Below are positions 33,672-41,683 of a DNA stretch of 64,000 nt, in pieces. Positions within the stretch are counted from its first letter, which is position 1. Every line of letters starts with the position of its first letter. The notes below the pieces were generated by a model that saw only the letters and a list, made by a program, of their open reading frames with translations, ran no database searches and was not told where the DNA came from. Where the stretch lies: positions 19,357 through 83,356 of the forward strand of contig CAJUFM010000004.1 of NCBI GenBank assembly GCA_910585745.1, read 5' to 3'. The position numbers and the translations under genes are program-made. The DNA comes from an uncultured Eubacterium sp. (lineage in GTDB: Bacteria > Bacillota > Clostridia > Lachnospirales > Lachnospiraceae).

Positions 33672-35426
33672 TCAGCAAATATCTTCTTTTTCTATCTGTA
33701 TGCACTGTTTATTCTGAATCCGGTATATCCGGCTGCAGATCTTAAGGACAGCCTGCCGGTGAGTGGTGACGATACAGGTTCTTGGGTAGCGGTCTTCCTG
33801 AATATGCTGCAGGATCTGGCGCTCTACTTCGATGTCCAGGGCAGAGGTGGCTTCATCCAGAAGCAGGAGGGCAGATCTGCGCAGCAACGCCCTGGCGATG
33901 GAGAGCCGCTGGGCCTGGCCTTCTGAAAATCCGCCGCCCCGTTCCTTGATCTTACTGTGGATGCCCTCTGGCAGGGCGGACACAAATTTCCATGCACATG
34001 CCATCTTCAGGGCATGGATAATTTCATCATCAGAAGCATCGGGTTTGACATTTCTCATATTTTCTGCGATGGTGCCGGAAAACATAGTATTCCCCTGGGG
34101 GACATAGGAAAAAAGTTTACGGCAGGAGGGGGACAAGGAGAGGGATTCCGGAGATCCCGGATCTGCGCCCTGCAGTGTGATGGTTCCTCCCTGGGGAGTC
34201 AGCAGTGCCAGGATCAGACGGAGCATAGTGGTTTTTCCCTCTCCGGAGGGTCCTACCAGGGCAATGATTTCATGGGGGCAGGCGTGGAGACTGGCATTTT
34301 CAAATACTTCTGTTCCCGCTTGATATGAATAATTGATATGAGAAACATCCAGGCGGATCCCCTGCTCCCGGTGACGTTCGTAAAAGGATATTACGGCATC
34401 ATCCTGACTAAAATCTTCCTTGGGCATATCCAGAATGTCCATCAGGCGGCCGGCAGAAGTGGTCAGGCTGATGGCATTGGGAACCAGACCGATCAGGGCA
34501 TTCAGCGTCCCGGTCAGTGTGCCGGACAGGGAGAGGAACATGGTCATGGTACCATAACTGATGACTCCGTCCCAGACCCGGTAAATTCCCCAGCCATAGG
34601 AACTGTAGCTGACGATAAGGCCGACAACAGACATGAGGATGGAAGAAAGCATGGACATCTTCTGGAAATCCAGCCGCATGGCAAGATATTCTGTCTGCAG
34701 GCTTTTCAAGTATTTAATATAGACCGGGATCAGGTCAAAGGCCTTTATGGTCTGTATATTGGAAAATGCTTCCTGATGAAATCCGGACATGCGGGCATTC
34801 AGGGCAGCGCTTTTCTGGTTGTTGTGGATCATCCGCTTCATCAGTGTCCGGGACATCAGAAGCGTCACAGGAATACCGATAAATGAGAATACGGCAAAAG
34901 AAGCATCGTAGTAGATAACGATGGCAAAGGCGCTGATGAATTTAAAAGTATTGATGATCAGACTGGGGATCCAGTTTAGGATGCCATTGGAGATATTGGA
35001 GGCATCGGAATTCCAGCGGGTCAGCAGGTCGCCAGTATGGTAATTGGAGATCGACTCCCAATCGGTTACCAGCATTTTAGAAAAGATATCAGCTTTGATC
35101 TCATTATCCACCCGGATGCTGATCCAGTTTGACATGTAGCTGGAAAACTGGTTCATCACAGTACTGCCCAGCGCCAGGCCGATCATGGCGCAGAATGCCT
35201 TTAACAGCTCGCCGGTCTGGTGCCCGGTGATGATATCGATCAAATCCTTGGAAACCAGACTGCTTCCCAGGGAAACAACGGTTCCGATGAGTCCGATCAG
35301 AGTATAAAATATGATCGCCAGCCAGTAACGTCTGGCATACTGGTAGATCCATTTTGTCTGGGAAAGCATATCTGTGAGGATCCCCTCCTGGATGCGCTTT
35401 CTCATATGTTTCAGAGTTTCAAGCAT
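33672..35426 (-). CDS. ABC exporter, fused permease and ATPase
   Basis: A half-transporter of 584 residues: six-helix membrane domain (about 25-320) then ATPase. Walker A is ALVGPSGEGKTTMLR, the Q-loop YVPQGNTMFSG, the signature GGGFSEGQAQRLSIAR (FSEGQ instead of LSGGQ), Walker B ALLLLDEATSALD and the switch VTTHR. This is the exporter subfamily used for peptides, lipids and drugs; there is no N-terminal C39 peptidase domain. It lies downstream of the PqqD-HprK-like gene on the same strand with a hairpin in the 70-nt gap. The likely client is the leader-bearing small protein at 29833-30207. Start 35426 follows GGAG by 6 nt. Confidence 0.88.
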   Translation of the reverse strand: MLETLKHMRKRIQEGILTDMLSQTKWIYQYARRYWLAIIFYTLIGLIGTVVSLGSSLVSKDLIDIITGHQTGELLKAFCAMIGLALGSTVMNQFSSYMSNWISIRVDNEIKADIFSKMLVTDWESISNYHTGDLLTRWNSDASNISNGILNWIPSLIINTFKFISAFAIVIYYDASFAVFSFIGIPVTLLMSRTLMKRMIHNNQKSAALNARMSGFHQEAFSNIQTIKAFDLIPVYIKYLKSLQTEYLAMRLDFQKMSMLSSILMSVVGLIVSYSSYGWGIYRVWDGVISYGTMTMFLSLSGTLTGTLNALIGLVPNAISLTTSAGRLMDILDMPKEDFSQDDAVISFYERHREQGIRLDVSHINYSYQAGTEVFENASLHACPHEIIALVGPSGEGKTTMLRLILALLTPQGGTITLQGADPGSPESLSLSPSCRKLFSYVPQGNTMFSGTIAENMRNVKPDASDDEIIHALKMACAWKFVSALPEGIHSKIKERGGGFSEGQAQRLSIARALLRRSALLLLDEATSALDIEVERQILQHIQEDRYPRTCIVTTHRQAVLKICSRIYRIQNKQCIQIEKEDIC

Positions 35427-35500
35427 AATATTCTCCATTCTGGAGCGTATGGAAGGGGCGAAGAGAAATTCGCCAGGGCGCTCCTTACTTTATGGATATT

Positions 35501-36664
35501 TTAATTTTTATCAAGATGACGCAGATAGTCATCGATGCGGGCCTTCATATACTCCGCTGCCTCTCGTTCCCTGTTACAGAACAAACGGGTGATATAGCAG
35601 GAGTCGGTGACAGCAGTGGCGATGTGAAGGTTCTTATCCAGCATATCCTCCGTCCAGGCAGGGGAAATACTTCGCTGCAACACCAGAAGTGTCTGTTCGT
35701 CAGCTGCGGGTTCCTGGCACAGGTTTGTGGGGGACTGTTTGAGGAGAATGATCCCCCCCAGTGGATGGGAAGCGGCATCGGAGATGCCGGAAGTCCCACA
35801 CCAGGGAATCCCGTGTATCATGGGGGTTCCATTTTCGCAGGAGACTAGGTTCAGGTCTCCGTTTAATACTGGTGTGTGTAAATATTGGTTCCAGAGGTTT
35901 GTGTGAGTGGATTTGCCGGTGCCCGAGGGGGCGGCAAAGAGCCATGCCTGATCACGGTAGTAGAGGGAGGCAGAATGAATCGCCAGCCGTCCATGTCTGG
36001 CTGCCGTGTATAGGAATACCAGCCGGATGGCGTGGAACAGATGCGACAGAAGAGGTTCCCGGTAGGGGGGAACCACATAAAAGCGGGCAAGTGTTCCGTC
36101 CTTTTTTAGTATGCACTCCTGTAGCTGTGGCGACTGGGGGAACAGGATCCGGTATTCCTGTTCTTGTTCGCATACCAGAAGATCCTCCGCCTGGATCAGA
36201 AGCAGCCCTCTGGCAGGGGAGGTGGATAGTCCGCTGGAGGGCAGGATTTCGATGGTCATGTCTGGAGATTGGGCTTCATTTGTATAAAAGGGCAGAAATT
36301 CTGAGGGTATCAGATCTTTTGGGGAAGAAAGATGAAGGGCCAGCCCTCCGATCATCATATCAATTCCTGAACCTGACGGAGCCAGAGGAGGTTCTTCCAG
36401 CATTCCCCAGGCGGCCAGCTGGTCCAGAAAGGAATCCATATCTTTTTTCAGCATATCTTTATCTTCCGGGGGAATTTCATAGTAATCTGCCAGAAGCGCC
36501 AGCAGCTCATTCCGGTCTTTCGCGGATGGAATAAGATTCCAGATCCGTTCTCCGGTTTCATTTAATTTCATGCCTCTTCGTTGTTCGGCAATGCGCTGTC
36601 CCACAGGAAGGAGATAGGAAATCTCATTTATTTTTTTGATAAAAAAACCATCGGTTTGTTTCAT
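35501..36664 (-). CDS. PqqD-like / HPr kinase-like fusion protein
   Basis: A 387-residue protein of two parts. Residues 1-92 are PqqD-like: FFIKKINEISYLLPVGQ, GMKLNETGERIWNLIPS, LLALLADYYEIPPED and a closing DSFLDQLAAWGML. Residues about 110-385 resemble the HprK C-terminal kinase (phosphoenolpyruvate carboxykinase-like): HSASLYYRDQAWLFAAPSGT followed by GKSTHTNLW as P-loop, NGDLNLVS, and HGIPWCGTSGISD. Related HprK-like proteins accompany PqqD and nucleotidyltransferases in exopolysaccharide/exosortase loci. The typical HPr-binding signature of true HprK is not seen. AAGGGAGG is 7 nt before the ATG. It may phosphorylate a cargo or carrier; inferred. Confidence 0.8.
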   Translation of the reverse strand: MKQTDGFFIKKINEISYLLPVGQRIAEQRRGMKLNETGERIWNLIPSAKDRNELLALLADYYEIPPEDKDMLKKDMDSFLDQLAAWGMLEEPPLAPSGSGIDMMIGGLALHLSSPKDLIPSEFLPFYTNEAQSPDMTIEILPSSGLSTSPARGLLLIQAEDLLVCEQEQEYRILFPQSPQLQECILKKDGTLARFYVVPPYREPLLSHLFHAIRLVFLYTAARHGRLAIHSASLYYRDQAWLFAAPSGTGKSTHTNLWNQYLHTPVLNGDLNLVSCENGTPMIHGIPWCGTSGISDAASHPLGGIILLKQSPTNLCQEPAADEQTLLVLQRSISPAWTEDMLDKNLHIATAVTDSCYITRLFCNREREAAEYMKARIDDYLRHLDKN

Positions 36665-36691
36665 GGAAAACCTCCCTTAAACGATTGAACT

Positions 36692-36726
36692 TATTATAGC
36701 ATTTTTCTGGAGAAAATGCTATAATA
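36692..36726. promoter_or_regulatory. Palindromic divergent promoter
   Basis: A perfect 14-bp inverted repeat, TATTATAGCATTTT (36692-36705) and AAAATGCTATAATA (36713-36726), with a 7-nt centre. Each arm contains a consensus TATAAT on the outward strand, so one palindrome supplies the -10 of both the HprK-like/ABC operon (minus) and the S26-like peptidase (plus). It may also be an operator. Confidence 0.65.
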
Positions 36727-36787
36727 GACCGAAACAATCCAGGAAAATTCTTTGGCGCTGCCGCGCTATGGCAAGGGAGGGAATGAT

Positions 36788-37249
36788 ATGGACACCGGAT
36801 TTGATCTGGAGCAGTTATTAGAGGAAGGGAACCGGATTCGTGTCAAGCCCCAGGGTTACAGCATGTATCCCCTGCTGGTGCCGGGGAGGGATGAGGTGGT
36901 CATCGAACAGGAAGATCCCTCCAGGCTTCGCCGGGGGGATGTTGTATTGTTCCGGCGGGAGGGCAGTATCCTGGTCCTTCACCGGATCTGCCGCCGTTGC
37001 GGGGATGATTTTTTTATGGTGGGAGACAACCAGAAGCAGATCGAAGGACCCATCGGGAGTACTCAGATCAAGGGAAAGGTTACGACGGTGATCCGTGGCG
37101 GCAGGGCCATATCTGCCGAGAACCGGCTGTACCGCATGTACAGCAGTATCTGGCTGTGTCTCCGGCCATTACGTCCCGTGTTGTCCAAGATGGCACATTG
37201 TTTGAAAACATTGTTTCGGGGGAAAAAAGGCTTGCATAATCATTTGTAA
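36788..37249 (+). CDS. S24/S26-like peptidase with Ser/His dyad
   Basis: The 153-residue protein has the signal-peptidase core: VKPQGYSMYPLLVPGRDEV (catalytic Ser in GYSMYP), LRRGDVVLFRREGS, then LVLHRICRR, where a His takes the place of the general-base Lys, as in ER/SipW-type enzymes. FFMVGDNQKQIEGP is the conserved box E-like GDN. There is no N-terminal membrane helix; the C-terminus is basic and amphipathic (LYRMYSSIWLCLRPLRP). It shares a palindromic promoter with the ABC/HprK-like operon, so it probably removes the leader from the exported small protein. ATG 36788 follows AAGGGAGGG. Confidence 0.8.
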   Translation: MDTGFDLEQLLEEGNRIRVKPQGYSMYPLLVPGRDEVVIEQEDPSRLRRGDVVLFRREGSILVLHRICRRCGDDFFMVGDNQKQIEGPIGSTQIKGKVTTVIRGGRAISAENRLYRMYSSIWLCLRPLRPVLSKMAHCLKTLFRGKKGLHNHL

Positions 37250-37260
37250 TTGCATATAAT
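37232..37260 (+). promoter_or_regulatory. Sigma-A promoter of thiC
   Basis: TTGCAT (37232-37237), 17-nt spacer, TATAAT (37255-37260). It overlaps the 3' end of the peptidase gene. The 110-nt leader that follows has no recognisable TPP riboswitch. Confidence 0.65.
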
Positions 37261-37371
37261 ATTGGTTAGTATTCTGAGATGAAATAAGTTCTGTCGCAAC
37301 TTGGGATGTGCAGAAACCATGCTCAAAAATTATGATTAAACGATACCGGGAGTAAATGGAGGATTGTATTG

Positions 37372-38679
37372 ATGAATTATACAACGCAGATGGATGCCGC
37401 GAGAAAAGGAATTTTTACAGATGCGATGAAAGGCGTCTGTGAATACGAAGGAATGGACAAGGATGTTTTGATGGATCTGGTTGCCAAGGGACAGGTTGCG
37501 ATCCCGGCAAACAAGAATCACAAATGTCTTAAACCCTATGGTATTGGAAACAGGCTGAAGACAAAGATCAATGTAAATCTGGGGACAAGCCGTGACTGCC
37601 TGGATCTGGATGTAGAGATGCAGAAGGTAAAGGCCGCTGTGGATATGGGGGCTGAGGCGATCATGGATCTGAGTTCTTATGGAGATACGAAGAAATTCCG
37701 TAGAAAACTGATCGACGAGTGCCCGGCGGTGATCGGGACGGTGCCGATCTATGATGCGGTGGTGTATTATAATAAGGCATTGAAGGATATCACAGCAGAT
37801 GAGTGGATGGATGTAGTTAAGATGCACGCAGAGGACGGGGTTGATTTTATGACGATCCACTGCGGTATCAACCGAGCTACAGCAGACCGCTTTAAGCAGC
37901 ATCTGCGCCATACGAATATCGTTTCCCGTGGCGGTTCTATTATATTTGCATGGATGGAGCTGACAGGAAATGAAAATCCATTTTATGAGAGATACGATGA
38001 ACTTCTGGATATTTGTGAGAAATATGATGTGACCATCAGTCTTGGGGATGCCTGCCGTCCGGGAAGTATTGAAGACGCCGGGGATATTTCCCAGATTTCG
38101 GAACTGGTGGCGCTGGGTGAGCTGACACAGCGCGCCTGGGATCACAACGTCCAGGTGATGATCGAGGGACCGGGACACATGCCTTTGAATCAGATCCGCG
38201 CCAATATGGAGATTGAGCAGACTGTGTGCAAAGGAGCGCCCTTTTATGTGCTGGGACCTCTTGTTACAGATGTTGCGCCGGGGTATGACCATATTACAAG
38301 TGCCATTGGCGGGGCGATCGCAGCTACTTATGGAGCCTCCTTCCTCTGTTATGTGACGCCGGCAGAACATCTTCGCCTTCCTACCGTGGAAGATGTAAAA
38401 GAAGGGATCATAGCTTCCCGTATAGCTGCTCATGCGGCAGATGTGGCGAAAGGCATTCCGGGAGCGAAGGATTGGGATTACCAGATGAGTGAAGCGCGTC
38501 GCGAGCTTGACTGGGAGAGACAGTTTGAACTTGCTATTGATCCGGAAAAAGCCCGTCGGTACCGGTCGGAGAGCAAACCAGAAAAAGAAGATACCTGCAC
38601 CATGTGCGGAAAAATGTGTGCAGTACGTAATATAAATAAGATCCTCCGTGGAGAAGATGTAGACATAATGGAGGACTAA
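37372..38679 (+). CDS. thiC: Phosphomethylpyrimidine synthase
   Basis: Radical SAM enzyme that converts aminoimidazole ribotide to HMP phosphate in thiamine synthesis. The 435-residue protein is the short clostridial form without the N-terminal extension. Substrate-site segments are NVNLGTSRDCLDLDVEM, AIMDLSSYGDTKKFR, VDFMTIHCGINR, SRGGSIIFAWM, LGDACRPGSIEDAGD and MIEGPGHMPLNQIRANM. The cluster motif near the C-terminus is CTMCGKMC. ATG 37372 has TGGAGG 9 nt upstream. No other thi genes are adjacent, and I find no TPP riboswitch in the leader. Confidence 0.96.
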   Translation: MNYTTQMDAARKGIFTDAMKGVCEYEGMDKDVLMDLVAKGQVAIPANKNHKCLKPYGIGNRLKTKINVNLGTSRDCLDLDVEMQKVKAAVDMGAEAIMDLSSYGDTKKFRRKLIDECPAVIGTVPIYDAVVYYNKALKDITADEWMDVVKMHAEDGVDFMTIHCGINRATADRFKQHLRHTNIVSRGGSIIFAWMELTGNENPFYERYDELLDICEKYDVTISLGDACRPGSIEDAGDISQISELVALGELTQRAWDHNVQVMIEGPGHMPLNQIRANMEIEQTVCKGAPFYVLGPLVTDVAPGYDHITSAIGGAIAATYGASFLCYVTPAEHLRLPTVEDVKEGIIASRIAAHAADVAKGIPGAKDWDYQMSEARRELDWERQFELAIDPEKARRYRSESKPEKEDTCTMCGKMCAVRNINKILRGEDVDIMED

Positions 38680-38689
38680 AAGGCCAGAT

Positions 38690-38732
38690 ATGGAAATTAT
38701 AGTAAGGATCCCTGGTTCCCTATAATTTCCAT
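38690..38732. other. 13-bp hairpin between thiC and spoIID-like gene
   Basis: ATGGAAATTATAG (38690-38702) pairs perfectly with CTATAATTTCCAT (38720-38732) around a 17-nt loop. No T-run follows on either strand. It may act as an imperfect terminator or an RNA-stability element. Confidence 0.55.
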
Positions 38733-38803
38733 GGTATACCTACAGCCTGTCTTGCATAAGTTTTAAGGTGAAAAACTTTGGACTTGTGTAAGGGGGGCTT
38801 TTT

Positions 38804-40624
38804 TTGAAGAGAACCAGTTCCATATTTATAGTTTTTGCCATCATACTTCTCTCCACAGCTGGAATGTGGCTGTATCAGTCCTGGAGAGATGGACAGGACA
38901 GCGTGTCCACAAAGGATATAAAGAATGCCTATGTGGTAAAAGAAAAGGGAGATAAGCTTCACCTGTACTCGAAAGAAGGCGAGGCTGATTATAAAGTAAA
39001 AGAGGACTTCCGGGATCAGGAGTACCGGGGGATCGCTGATGTATGTATCCGGGAAGGAGAGGTAGAAAGCATTGTCTGTAAGCCAGAGATCATCCGTGGA
39101 AAGGTGCTGGCGGTGGAGAGCGGCTCGGTGGATGTGGCAGATTACGGGACGCTTCCAGAGGAAGAAAACTGTAGATGGTATGCGGTGAAAGATAAGATCG
39201 CCAGCTGTTCCAGGGATAATCTCTATATCGGACAGACAGATGCGGAATTTGTGGTGGCAGAAGGAAAGATCTGCAGCGTTTTGTTCCGGGGAGAAACGGA
39301 AGAAGAGGAGGAGAGCAGCGAATCACAGAAACAACAGCGGATCCGGGTAATCCTGAAAACAAATGATTTCAGCGGCTATGAACACGAAGTGGTAAAACTT
39401 CGGGGAACGAAAAAAATCTACGTGCGGGAAGGAAAGACCCAGAGGGAGCACCAGCCTGGTGAATTATATGAGATCACTGCTGCCAGCATGAAGGAAAAAA
39501 GGGTTACTGTAACCTGTGAAGAGGGAGGGCGTATTGAGCTGTCCAGTCTTAAACGGGGGAAGGGAGCGCCGATATACAGAGGAGAGTTGGAGATCGTTAA
39601 AGCTGGAGACGGGCTTCATATTATCAATGAACTGTCTATGGAGGAATATCTGTATGGTGTGATCCCCAGTGAGATGCCGGCGGAGTATCATCCAGAGGCA
39701 TTGAAAGCCCAGGCGGTATGTGCCAGAAGCTATGCGGCGAGGCACATCAAAAACAACCGTCTTAAAGAAATGGGTGCCCATGTAGATGACAGCGTATCCT
39801 ATCAGGTATACAATAATACCCGGGAGGATGAGCGCTGCAACCAGGCAGTGGATGCCACCAAGGGACAAAAGGTATATTATAAAGATAAAATTGCTTCTAC
39901 CTATTTCTTTTCTACCTCTTGTGGGGCAACAACTTCGGCAAAAGATGTGGATTTCAGCGGAAAGGAACTCCCTTATCTGACTGGCAGGCTGCAGGAGCCG
40001 GACAGTCAGGAGGGAGATAAAAAAGAACGGGCAAAACTGGTCTCTGGAACCTTTGGAAATGAGGACCTCTTCCGTAAATTTCTGGATCAGGACAGAAATG
40101 TGCTGGATAAGACCCAGCCCTGGTACCGCTGGAGTACCACTATTTCCCTGGGGGACATCGAAAACAATATCAATACAAAAATTGGCGGGAGGTGTCAGGC
40201 GGCAGGAGAAAAGGTACAGGTCCGCCAGCCGGACGGAACTTATAAACCCCAGCAGATCAACGGTATCGGCAAACTGAAAAAGATCAAGATCAAAACAAGA
40301 AAGAGCGGCGGTGTTGTAAACATGGCAGTTCTCGTGGGAACAGAGGCGACGGTGCGGGTGTATTCCGAGTACAACATCCGGATGCTTGTGTTTCATGAAA
40401 ATGCCATTGTGAAAAAGAATGATGGGAAATGCGTATCTGGTATGAATATGCTCCCCAGCGGATTTTTTGTCATGGATAAGAACGGAAGCTCCTATGATTT
40501 CCGAGGGGGTGGTTTTGGCCATGGAACCGGAATGAGTCAGACCGGAGCCAACGAGCTGGCACAGATGGGAAAGAGTTTTACCGATATATTAAATTATTAT
40601 TTTGATGGAACCGTAGTGAAATGA
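38804..40624 (+). CDS. SpoIID/LytB-domain protein
   Basis: The 606-residue protein has one N-terminal membrane anchor (residues 5-24) and an extracytoplasmic SpoIID-like domain in the C-terminal half: NELSMEEYLYGVIPSEMPAE, ALKAQAVCARSYAARHIKN, STYFFSTSCGATTSAKDVDF and the closing GGGFGHGTGMSQTGANELA. SpoIID is a lytic transglycosylase acting on peptidoglycan in engulfment; the long N-terminal beta-rich region (30-260) is unlike B. subtilis SpoIID (about 340 residues), so this may be a vegetative or spore-coat relative. The start is a TTG after AAGGGGGG. Its 3' end overlaps the opposing yihY gene by 28 bp. Confidence 0.82.
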   Translation: MKRTSSIFIVFAIILLSTAGMWLYQSWRDGQDSVSTKDIKNAYVVKEKGDKLHLYSKEGEADYKVKEDFRDQEYRGIADVCIREGEVESIVCKPEIIRGKVLAVESGSVDVADYGTLPEEENCRWYAVKDKIASCSRDNLYIGQTDAEFVVAEGKICSVLFRGETEEEEESSESQKQQRIRVILKTNDFSGYEHEVVKLRGTKKIYVREGKTQREHQPGELYEITAASMKEKRVTVTCEEGGRIELSSLKRGKGAPIYRGELEIVKAGDGLHIINELSMEEYLYGVIPSEMPAEYHPEALKAQAVCARSYAARHIKNNRLKEMGAHVDDSVSYQVYNNTREDERCNQAVDATKGQKVYYKDKIASTYFFSTSCGATTSAKDVDFSGKELPYLTGRLQEPDSQEGDKKERAKLVSGTFGNEDLFRKFLDQDRNVLDKTQPWYRWSTTISLGDIENNINTKIGGRCQAAGEKVQVRQPDGTYKPQQINGIGKLKKIKIKTRKSGGVVNMAVLVGTEATVRVYSEYNIRMLVFHENAIVKKNDGKCVSGMNMLPSGFFVMDKNGSSYDFRGGGFGHGTGMSQTGANELAQMGKSFTDILNYYFDGTVVK

Positions 40625-41466
40625 TGTTTTTTCTTTTCCTTTCTGAGAAAAAAAACATTGCCTTCAGCGAGAAAGCGGTTGATCAGGGCGCCGGTAAATA
40701 AAATATCCATACATATATAAAGCCAGAGCATGATGAGTACGATATAGGTCAGACTGCCGTAGACGGAAGAAAAGTTGGTAAAATAATCCACATAAATAGA
40801 AAAGAGGTAGCTGAACAGCATCCAGAGCACCGAGGTAAACAGGGCGCCGGGGATTTCTTCTTTGATCTTTGGCCTGCGGTCAGGAATAAAGGAATAGAGC
40901 AGCAAAAAGAATAAGAAAAAAATGGTGAATCCAAGAATGGAGCGCAGGGAAAAGATACCGATAAACAAAGGAGTCTCGATAGAAAAATAGGAATCTATAG
41001 CAAGCAGTATTTTGTTTCCATAGACAAGTACGATCAGCGAGATCAGCAGGATCACAGCAAAAGAAAGGGTGTACAAAAGAGAGGAAATACGTTTTAGAAA
41101 CCAGTTCCTCTGGTTTTTTACGCCATAGATCTTATCCAGTCCAAAGGTGATTCCCATAAATCCTTTGGAGCCGGACCAGAGTGTCGTGATCACTGTGATG
41201 GACAGCAGGGTGCCAGAGGCCTGGTGATACGCTTCATTGATCCAGCGGGAGAAGATTGTATTCAAATTGCCAGGAATAACGGCCTCCAGCATACGGATCA
41301 TATTTTCCTCCGACAATGGGGTGTATTTTAAAAGCGTGAAAAAGAACATGACAAAAGGAAAAAAGGAGACCATAACAAAAAACACGACATGGGCGGAATG
41401 GATCGACAGGGTGTTTTCGCTAAATTTGTCAATAAACCACTGAATAACCTTTTTATAGTGTTTCAT
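40597..41466 (-). CDS. YihY/BrkB family membrane protein
   Basis: The 289-residue protein has six membrane helices and family marks: FVMVSFFPFVMFFFTLL, ITLLWSGSKG-like ITVITTLWSGSKGFMGI, YGVKNQRNWFLKRI, and GALFTSVLWMLFSYLFSIYV followed by YGSLTYIVLIMLWLYICM. The YihY/UPF0761 family has no settled function; it is not RNase BN. GGAGGT lies 6 nt before the ATG at 41466. It overlaps the spoIID-like gene tail to tail. Confidence 0.88.
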   Translation of the reverse strand: MKHYKKVIQWFIDKFSENTLSIHSAHVVFFVMVSFFPFVMFFFTLLKYTPLSEENMIRMLEAVIPGNLNTIFSRWINEAYHQASGTLLSITVITTLWSGSKGFMGITFGLDKIYGVKNQRNWFLKRISSLLYTLSFAVILLISLIVLVYGNKILLAIDSYFSIETPLFIGIFSLRSILGFTIFFLFFLLLYSFIPDRRPKIKEEIPGALFTSVLWMLFSYLFSIYVDYFTNFSSVYGSLTYIVLIMLWLYICMDILFTGALINRFLAEGNVFFLRKEKKKHHFTTVPSK

Positions 41467-41537
41467 ATGATACCTCCACAGCAATGATTTTTCTTTTACA
41501 GTAAAGTATATGTAAAAGTATGAGAAAAATCAAGATA

Positions 41538-41657
41538 AAAAGGTGCGGCTGAGGAGCGCGCACCTAAAAAGAATTGCCTTCGGCCATTCTTTTGCTCCGC
41601 AAGTTGGGGACTTACCCATCAAATAAAAAGGTGCGGCTGAGAAGCGCGCACCTTCTC
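41538..41657 (-). terminator. Array of three minus-strand terminator hairpins
   Basis: Two near-identical stems (AGGTGCG ... CGCACCT at 41541-41565 and 41629-41653) flank a third (AAAAGAAT ... ATTCTTTT at about 41568-41594). On the minus strand each is followed by T, so they end the subtilase transcript. The segment after each outer stem (CTCCGCAAxTTGxxGACTT) is also repeated, showing a local tandem duplication. Confidence 0.65.
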
Positions 41658-41683
41658 CGCAAATTGAAGACTTTCCAATCAGT

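Noticed and set aside
34338..34886. Plus-strand frame opposite the ABC exporter
   Set aside because: Antisense shadow of the transmembrane and linker coding region with no independent support.
35761..36534. Plus-strand open frame opposite the PqqD-HprK-like gene
   Set aside because: Arginine/glycine-rich antisense composition with no family features; the minus strand has a P-loop and a strong start site.
37336..38433. Minus-strand open frame of 365 codons inside thiC
   Set aside because: Pure antisense of a highly conserved enzyme gene with no start signal or recognisable protein.
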